Position numbers and translations under genes: made by a program. From CBDDKZ01 sp965230415 (GTDB taxonomy: Bacteria > Bacteroidota > Bacteroidia > Cytophagales > JAAEPT01), in the NCBI GenBank assembly GCA_965230415.1, contig CBDDKZ010000005.1, forward strand, positions 3,782,001 to 3,846,000: a DNA stretch of 64,000 nt, given 5' to 3'. The notes under the pieces are model-generated. The model was not told where the DNA came from. It saw only the letters and a program-made list of their open reading frames with translations, and searched no databases. Within the stretch, counting starts at the first letter, position 1. The number at the start of each line of letters is the position of its first letter. This document shows, piece after piece, positions 30,301-37,100 of the stretch.

Positions 30301-31981
30301 ATACGCTTTTTACGTTATTATTATTTTGAAGCAGGTCGACCTGATAGTTAATGCGTTCAAATGAAGGTAATGCTTCCAGGTTCGTCGGAACTCCACCGGT
30401 TAACGCTGTAGCAATGATATCACCTTTCAAATTGTAATAATTAATAGAAGATTGACCATTAGGATCCACTTTTACCGTTTTACGGTAATGTTTTGCGCTA
30501 CCTATCTCAGCGCCAAAGACGATGTCTAACTCTTCCTGGTCAGGTTTGCCGTAGAAAACCTGTACGTCATGTGAATTAGTAGATTGAGGTTGTAGTGCCG
30601 TACCCACATCCCCCTGTCTGCTTACCCTTCCTGTTTTATCACGTGTATATAAGGTACGAGACAATGGATAACCGTTCGATTCCGGGAGAAACTCATGGTG
30701 TCTGTCCACCTTGCTGTTTGCACTCGAATAATAATTTGCAGCACCACTTACGTTACTTAGTGGTCCCGGCGGAGCTACGCATCCGGCGTTTGGATCGGAG
30801 TCAAAGTACCGCCAGTTATAAGGTACGGTGGTGTCTGCCTGCGGAACGTTAAATAACGGATAGTAAGTAAGCTCTGAATCGTTTGCAGGAACGGGCATGA
30901 TTTTCACGGCCTCCCTTCCTTCTGCATCATAAACCGTTTCGCTTACGATAGCTTCATTTGTAGTACTCATCTGTCGTACAAGTTGCCGGGGGCGCAGGCT
31001 ACCGTCGTTGTATGAAATAGCTGTACCTGATCGGCCTTCCTGATAATCGCGCGACGTGTGCCAGTTAATATCCGTAATATGTCCTTCGAAAAGAAATTTA
31101 TGGTAATAGTCTGTTAGCACCTGGTTGTCTGACTCAGACCAGGGGCCATTAATAAATCGTTCGAAACCATCAACTGCTGATTTACCAACGGCACGGACTC
31201 TGTACACAATATATCCGTGTTCGTATAATAAAGGGATTTCATAACTAAGTGAATCTCCTGTTTCATCAATTGATATCCGTGTACTGTTATTTCTGAAAAA
31301 ATGATCAGGCAAGGTGATTTCACTGGTATCCAGTTGAGTTCCGTCCGGTCCGTAATCATTTATAAAAGCCCATTCCAGGTCATAATATTCAGCTCCGGTA
31401 ATAGTTGACCATTGAATCTTTAAAGTACCATCGTCTGCTAAGTAGGTATGTGACAAAGAACTTGAGTCAGGTGCACTGGCCGATAATTCCGTGTAATGTG
31501 CTACCTCCATTCGTGCTTTCATTTCCAGGTTCAGAGGAAATGCAGCACCGGTACCAGCATCGCGTGCGGTGGCCCTTACCTGCACCTGGCCACCACCTTC
31601 CAAGACCAGTGCGGATCGATCGATTGATGCAGATCCATCGGCGTGAAAGTCAATTTCCAGTGTACTGATAACACCGGATCTAAGCACCCAGGTTCCGTTT
31701 TCCAGTTCATAATAGTCTATAGACAGGTCCACTATCGCCCCCATATGATCTGTGAACAAGGCAGGATCATCATAGTTCAGACCAAGTTCAATTATGGTTT
31801 TAATTGAGGGGAAATAGGTGCCACTTGTAGGATCCGTTGGGTCAAATAAAGGGTCCTCAACGAAAAGGGTATCTTCCAGATTTTGTTCTAAGACATGTGT
31901 TGCTGTAGAAAAAATCTTATTTCGGGCTTCGACGCGACATGCGGCAAGCGCGAATAACATGAATATAAAAATTCTTTTCAT
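27323..31981 (-). CDS. large Cys-rich Rhs-associated lipoprotein with FN3-like domain
   Basis: The product is 1552 aa. The first 15 residues (MKRIFIFMLFALAAC) form a lipoprotein signal with lipobox LAAC, so Cys15 is probably lipidated and the protein sits in the outer membrane. An FN3-like domain lies at about residues 190-300, then YD-like sequence (about 300-600) similar to the plug part of Bacteroidota Rhs proteins. Further on are several CxxC pairs (CASCVLDL, CGECLEELE, CGQCPVTWYFEQF). There is no Rhs core or toxin tip. It looks like the front part of an Rhs shell whose back part is the next gene, the 4262-aa giant, 25 bases downstream. Its own start is 10 bases after the stop of the small LolA-like gene. 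Molecular function is unknown. Confidence 0.78.
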   Translation of the reverse strand: MKRIFIFMLFALAACRVEARNKIFSTATHVLEQNLEDTLFVEDPLFDPTDPTSGTYFPSIKTIIELGLNYDDPALFTDHMGAIVDLSIDYYELENGTWVLRSGVISTLEIDFHADGSASIDRSALVLEGGGQVQVRATARDAGTGAAFPLNLEMKARMEVAHYTELSASAPDSSSLSHTYLADDGTLKIQWSTITGAEYYDLEWAFINDYGPDGTQLDTSEITLPDHFFRNNSTRISIDETGDSLSYEIPLLYEHGYIVYRVRAVGKSAVDGFERFINGPWSESDNQVLTDYYHKFLFEGHITDINWHTSRDYQEGRSGTAISYNDGSLRPRQLVRQMSTTNEAIVSETVYDAEGREAVKIMPVPANDSELTYYPLFNVPQADTTVPYNWRYFDSDPNAGCVAPPGPLSNVSGAANYYSSANSKVDRHHEFLPESNGYPLSRTLYTRDKTGRVSRQGDVGTALQPQSTNSHDVQVFYGKPDQEELDIVFGAEIGSAKHYRKTVKVDPNGQSSINYYNLKGDIIATALTGGVPTNLEALPSFERINYQVDLLQNNNNVKSVSPGTAQKGFSAQRIVSTAGEHVFDYTLSVDPLVVQCEELDALPVDINYCASCVLDLKIGLISSCGDVIINSDTTIDPINCESTTLDNETIVVELPTDEYTLFKYISVNQERMKAYSLEYLRTLDTTCFYSFDDFLSSEYEVIDTTDCEYGCGECLEELEQDFDMTNPPQFGDVRFEEYQDRLENCNLLCGGSGLRCYIGYQGMLGDVSPHGQYGLLLENTPGETAINDDGTDIIISNTEDDISVAIPANSPHPLSVFNVTNQLSLVKEFTSSGRAIVLYSPNWRNPMEPYKNADGSVSYVKSVVLNELSESGVLSRSFDPPILNREPADGETFALVLPQQLKNLSDFVEEWQPSWAEALVYFHPEYPLYLECLQMEDHFKFMEELQAASFDEAIAPGTNGEAYIITDGSLNSDNYRTNVDADAFFSDTELFGNQAQVYKSDFENRIENYIQFDDNPDQYYSLWEWSFAADNCPLNDPELITCDDNAGNCHVGRGVFDQTSWEQYQAHYNALRQPYEMAWQKRQSIAGGFYNGCIGNEDYRVVQYDLFQFYDPRFISFGSWISAFTNFYIFNRNALCSYSNWKLYTDKAPNFPITESVMDGFFTDEEFCVAEDYIEDAYCPEKANYMAEYGRLRHELSIYEDCGQCPVTWYFEQFMNAIAVNPDVDLNDEIRLGCTNVTEIPQYTEFLASAMGFTNNAANGANMFWRNDPNTTQPDDDYFVLNAEIDHDGIQSCQVYLKFQLEDENLGVSVENFDPAEVSHICCMKSVNELDILTSAEYPQDPASSGEVFSFSSGYGDGYINLKGEGFTSCLRLDRCEFPAVCEPTRLSRDLFDLLSAIAFEFKVGGQTKENLLTDVSGFELSSDPYSIFVSDELQQAGITSAWSWKPSSVSATSLNASLVSPDDPNDHYDFVMTAQSAFPANTDFNDIISFSAFRADLSSSDPANNWLVNAKVVTNNGSFEMITLQVSVSASTNLLSELELLKCTEPISVDQ

Positions 31982-31991
31982 TGTAATTGAT

Positions 31992-32717
31992 TCAATTGGT
32001 TTTAGTACTTGTGTTACCTGTCAAATGATAATTCTTGTATGCATCATTTAACACCCAATTTCCATGGCTGCGATGCAGAAAAGAATTAATAGTGTGATAA
32101 TCATTTATCTTAGATTCATCTGTGATATAATTGTCGATATCGACAACCATAAGTGGTTTGCCTTCAAAGCGATTTTCTTCTTCTCCAACCAGAAATACCA
32201 TTTCTTCAGCATAATGATAGATTACCCGGTTTACTGAATAATCAACATTGGAGTAAATAATATCAACCTGATTTATTTCTCCTTCTACCGTAGTAAGTGT
32301 AAGTTGGCGGGTTCCATTATCAATATTTTTTACAGAACTCGCTTCGCAGAAATCCAGCAAGCTGGCAATAGAAAATTGTTGAGGGTTGGGATCACCACCA
32401 CCATTAAAACTTAAAATTTTACCATAGTACATCGTCTTTTTATTATGATCTACTATAAGTCGACAGTCTGGCGTAGTGATGAATTCGAAGTGCTGTATGG
32501 CATTATAATGAAAGTCTCCTTTCTTGGTAGCTTTTCCTTTGTTTACATCCATAGGAGCACTCTTAATGTCACTCATGTAAGAAGTGAAAGTCAATTGATA
32601 GCTTATGTTAGCGATACTTGCCTTTTCTCTTAATTTTTTGAGCTCTTCATTCACATTCTGTGCATGCATGTAAATGGATGAACAGCATAATATTGTTATA
32701 AATAGTAACTTTTGCAT
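31992..32717 (-). CDS. small exported protein, possibly LolA-like
   Basis: The ATG at 32717 gives 241 aa with a good Sec signal (MQKLLFITILCCSSIYMHAQ). A start nine codons upstream would put extra charged residues before the signal and overlap the previous gene. With the chosen start the upstream stop and this ATG are separated by one base, which suggests translational coupling. The body has short beta strands with a pattern like YQLTFTSYMSD, then CRLIVDHNKKTMYYG. This is reminiscent of LolA-type lipoprotein carriers, but the similarity is weak. A periplasmic helper for the lipoprotein and giant encoded next is an inference. Confidence 0.6.
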   Translation of the reverse strand: MQKLLFITILCCSSIYMHAQNVNEELKKLREKASIANISYQLTFTSYMSDIKSAPMDVNKGKATKKGDFHYNAIQHFEFITTPDCRLIVDHNKKTMYYGKILSFNGGGDPNPQQFSIASLLDFCEASSVKNIDNGTRQLTLTTVEGEINQVDIIYSNVDYSVNRVIYHYAEEMVFLVGEEENRFEGKPLMVVDIDNYITDESKINDYHTINSFLHRSHGNWVLNDAYKNYHLTGNTSTKTN

Positions 32718-32718
32718 C

Positions 32719-34140
32719 TTAGTTGTTAATTGGAAGTTTAGCAATGTTTGTTCGGCTTTCGCGTATGGTTTTAATACCTCGCTCCGTTTCTTTTTTCACA
32801 CGTACCAGCACCCCGTCTTCGTCATATTCAAAGAAAGTCGCGTAATTATTCTCATCGAGTTCAGCCATGAGTCTAAAAGTTTCCGGGCTGTAGACAAAGG
32901 ATTTCATTTTTGAGTTGTAAGGGTGGATTCTTATGTCGTCAAAATAGGCTCTTAAACCGGATGAGGCATCTGCCAGGTTTTTTAATTTGATACTCAAAAA
33001 ATCCGTGCCCGAAGGTATTTCGAAATGGTATTCGATGCGTTGCCAGCCATCAATGATTTGACCGTCTGCATAACAAATAGTGGTGTCACCCACATTATTG
33101 GCAATAGTAGCGAGACTGATGACAGCGTGTTCGTAGGTAATGACGCTGGTAGCAGATTCCTTTACCCAGGCGGAAAGTACATATTTTTCACCCTCAAAAG
33201 GAGAAAAAGATTGTATACACTGGTCGCAATCATCGTTTTCGCAAGGTTCAATGGTAATGGTTACCTGCGTAGTTGCATGTACTATAGAGGGGTTGTCGAT
33301 TTCGAAATAACCCAATTCCATATCGATCTGGAAATTTGTCAAGGCTTCCACCGTTTCCGGCGGAAAGATATTTGAAATTTCCAGCGTGAAGTTTAATTCA
33401 TCAGCACTAGCATCGGGAGGGGACTGGAATTCGATACCATAAGTTGTGTTTCCATTATCACTAAAGGAATACGCTATTACCGGGCCGTATGGCCCATTTA
33501 AAGCAAGGTCGCCGGACTGCAACTCAGTGGACATTACCAAGGTCATGTAGTTGAACTTCACATAAGAATCGATGAATATGTCCAAGGGCAATACCAACTC
33601 TTCATCGCACTGTACGTTGAGGTCTTCGGTAGCTATTATTGCTGCCGGGCCTCCAAAGAATTCCACCGTACCTATTGCTCTTGCCAATTCAAAATCACCC
33701 GGTTCTTCTGGGTTTGGAAATGCATTGTTATCATCCAAAAAGGCATATATAATCCGGTACTCATAAACAGTATCCGTGTCACGAGTAGGTGCAATTATAT
33801 TACCAATGCGCAAGGTGATTGAACCTGCCGATGACCCAGTCGTTTGGCCATAACTCACAACGAATCTGGTATAGTCTCCAAGGTCTGCTATTTCGACTAC
33901 GCTTGGATTTAATACTCCACTTATTGAAATAGTATCATCGGTTATTATGAAATCCTTGGGGATATCTACCAATGCATAGAATTCGTCTCCGTTACCCGGA
34001 TGATCTAATATTGCTGACGTGAATACATCTTCGGCACTTCTCAATCGAAGGTCGTTGAATGTGGCCGAATATTGTGCCCAGGTGAAGCATACTTGCATCA
34101 CCAGGAACATAGAAATCAAGTAAATTTTTATATTTTTCAT
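32719..34140 (-). CDS. exported carbohydrate-binding-like protein with YD-like tail
   Basis: The product is 473 aa with a Sec signal (MKNIKIYLISMFLVMQVCFTWAQ). Residues about 25-290 are beta-rich cohesin/Ig-like sequence. Residues about 310-405 look like a carbohydrate-binding jelly roll (GEKYVLSAWVKE through YFDDIRIHP). The C-terminus (about 405-465, MKSFVYSPETFRLMAELDEN, then TFFEYDEDG) is a signature commonly found inside large Bacteroidota Rhs-associated proteins, as I remember them. Here it ends the protein. It lies 36 bases after the 1929-aa gene. That protein ends with an ESSLALD segment resembling the start of such a jelly roll, so the two may once have been one polypeptide. Confidence 0.75.
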   Translation of the reverse strand: MKNIKIYLISMFLVMQVCFTWAQYSATFNDLRLRSAEDVFTSAILDHPGNGDEFYALVDIPKDFIITDDTISISGVLNPSVVEIADLGDYTRFVVSYGQTTGSSAGSITLRIGNIIAPTRDTDTVYEYRIIYAFLDDNNAFPNPEEPGDFELARAIGTVEFFGGPAAIIATEDLNVQCDEELVLPLDIFIDSYVKFNYMTLVMSTELQSGDLALNGPYGPVIAYSFSDNGNTTYGIEFQSPPDASADELNFTLEISNIFPPETVEALTNFQIDMELGYFEIDNPSIVHATTQVTITIEPCENDDCDQCIQSFSPFEGEKYVLSAWVKESATSVITYEHAVISLATIANNVGDTTICYADGQIIDGWQRIEYHFEIPSGTDFLSIKLKNLADASSGLRAYFDDIRIHPYNSKMKSFVYSPETFRLMAELDENNYATFFEYDEDGVLVRVKKETERGIKTIRESRTNIAKLPINN

Positions 34141-34176
34141 GATTATGGATTTATTCTGTTCGTAATGGGCGCACCA

Positions 34177-37100
34177 CTACTTGAAGCGTTTTTTGAATGG
34201 GAAAAATGGAAACAGCGGATTTCTTCTTTCTTTAGCTTCGCATTCCTGAATAGGTTTGAGCAATTCAAGCTCTTCACCTGCATCTAATGCCAGACTGGAC
34301 TCCCCTGTATGTGCTTCTGATTTTACTATTTCCGGATCGGAAGACTTGAAGCTGAAGTGGTCATCGTGGCACTGCGTGTCGAAACTATAGTCTTCGAAGT
34401 TATCGTTAGCAATTTCACGATGGTAAGCATTCTCGGCTGCCGATACCGGTAAAAGGTCACTATATCTGTAAATGGCAGATGAGCGTCTTAATAGTCTGTC
34501 CCTGTTTTCCAGCTCTTGCCCGCGTTGACTGAACAAGGTGATTTCTTCTCCCCAGGCCCAATTGGTGCCAGCATTACGCTCCCTTGACCAATTGCCGTTG
34601 TTTTGTTCCCAGAAAGGGGAGAAGTTCTCAAATCGACCATCTTCGCGTATAAAAGGAGAGTTCTTTTCTATGTCTTGAGTACGCGTGGTGAGATACATGA
34701 ATGATCGCGATGGTCTCCAGTTTCCGGAGCGCCCGGTGTAGTAGGTGTTAGAGGCATTAGTGAGCTTACTTTGGTTGCAGTCGCAAAATACCTTCCATTC
34801 ATTCGCAAACTCAACAGAACCAGCGTCCAAAATGCTGGCAGCAAATGAAGAACCTTTCCAGGTTGAAGGATTGTCTGCCACGATTAGGCGATCTCCGACG
34901 ATTGGTGATTCCAGTGACGTAATATGTCCCATCGTATTGGAAGTCATATTGCGATAACCGGAGCGTATAATGATAATTTTATCTCGGGTTGTCGCAACAT
35001 TTACCTGTGCGTCATCATCGTTTCTGACTTCGAGGCTTGGAGCTGTTTTCACTACCCATGCACGCGTGGTGCTGTTACCTGTGCTGATTTGAAGCTCATC
35101 GCCCGGACTCAGGTGGTCTTTGAGACTGTTAAGGTTATTACCCGTTGTTTTGAGTTTTACATTTTTGTAAGCCGGTCCCATACCTTCATGTGCCCAATAG
35201 GCAGGGTAGGTGAAGTCGTAAACCGGATCATTGAAATCATTGCTTGTTTTAGTAAGTAAAATTTGAGAAGTTTCTTTATCGTACAATAAGTTTTCTGTTG
35301 TTACAGCACTTCCCAAATCATGATTTACAACTTTGTCGAGGATACCCGAGCGGTGTATGGTTTTTAAAGTAGATAAGGACCTGAAATCACTTTCCGTAAT
35401 TGATATTGCTGGCCATACCGCAGGAAGGATTATTGGAAAAGGGCCGATAAGCCAGGTCATGATATTGGCTTCTATGTCGTAGTTACCAGCGAATGTATTG
35501 GAACTTCTGGAGTCGACTGTCATTTCGAAATCCACGCCCATAGTTTCAGTACTAATAGTACCGTCTGTCGCCACTGTTTGAATTTCATTAGTAAGCTTCT
35601 GAGGTCCCGCGGTGCGAACAAGTGTCGAGTCTCCGCTTGGACTGTAAAGTACTTTGGCATTTTTCGAAACGGCTTGCGATTTGTAAAAATACTCGGTTCC
35701 GGCCAATGGTACATCCTGATCTTCCGCATAAATCCATTCTGCCTTCTTAGCTCCGTGCATGTTGTTGAGCTCTATTGTATAACCCTGAGAAGCTGTAAGT
35801 TTGCTTTCAGCAAAACCAAGTAGCGCCAGTCCCGCATTAGGCATTTTAACAATTTTTTTGGCGTCTGTCTTCGTTACTATAGTGGGAAAGTCTCTGGCAG
35901 TATAGTAGTCGGCCACCATTTTACCCGTACGGTTTTTACTGACATTATCTTTATTGATACTTGTTACTTCCACATGTGAATATCCCACACTTGCACCCGG
36001 AAATATTTCTTCACAGTACGGGAGTTCCTGAAAGTATCTCGTGTCGGGTGCGAGTATTTTCCTTACCGTATAAGGTACCGGTTGTCTGAAGGGATTTTCG
36101 TCTCCCCCCAATCCAGGTTCATAGGAAGCAACCCCTGAACTAATGTAGGTTTTAGTAATTTCGTTGTATACCTTGTAGCTGTATTCCTGCCCATAAACTT
36201 CGTTTTCGTAAGTATTTGTCAGATTTCTGTCAGCCATTACATTAGCTAGCTGGTCTTTCCAGCGGTTATTAATGACAAGACGCTTTACACGAAGTCCGCC
36301 ACCTTTTTTAGATAAGATGGGATTGTAAGTTCTAATCCACGATTTTTCCTTAACAAACTCCTGTCCGCCCCCGGCAAGCATCATAAAGTTGCCATAACCA
36401 GTAAATGCCTGAGCAAGTGCAATTCCCAATGCACTGAGTGCTTTGAAGAATCCTAAAACAGAACCTTCGACAGATGTGGCATCTTCAGGAGCAGGGCCGC
36501 CATAAGCAAGGTGCGGTTGATGTATTTTAACATATTTCCATGCGGCATTCGAAATAGGATTGATTTTCGCCTTTAAATTACCATGTTCCGCATTTTCGAG
36601 TTCCACATATCCGTATTTGTAATCGTTGTTTTCGATGTATTTTTGCGTGCCGTTACCGGGAAAGACACCAAAAGATTTGATGCCTGCATAAGCAGAAACA
36701 TATGAATAATGCTGAATGTCAAAACCGAAAGGGTCGACATTGAGCAGAAACCGGAAATAAAGGTCATTGATTGTATTCCCGTTTAAATCCTTAAAGTAGC
36801 GGTCTGCCAGTGCAGTGCTCGAGGCACTTATGGGCTCCTGTAATTCAAATACCAGAATATTTTTGTTGTCGGCGGCTCCTGATGAGTTGTCGTACAACAT
36901 GTCTGTGGCATTGGCATCTACCGCATCGCTGTTGAGGTTATCAGTGGCAGCAACAATTTTCATCATCTGCATGGCTTGCTTGTCTTGCACAAAGGCATAG
37001 TCATCCGACTCATAATCGACCTCGATACGTCCTCCCGAAGGCAGTTCAATGGAGGTAAGCGTCCAGGCAGCTGCATGCAGATCGATGTTTGTATCCGTTT

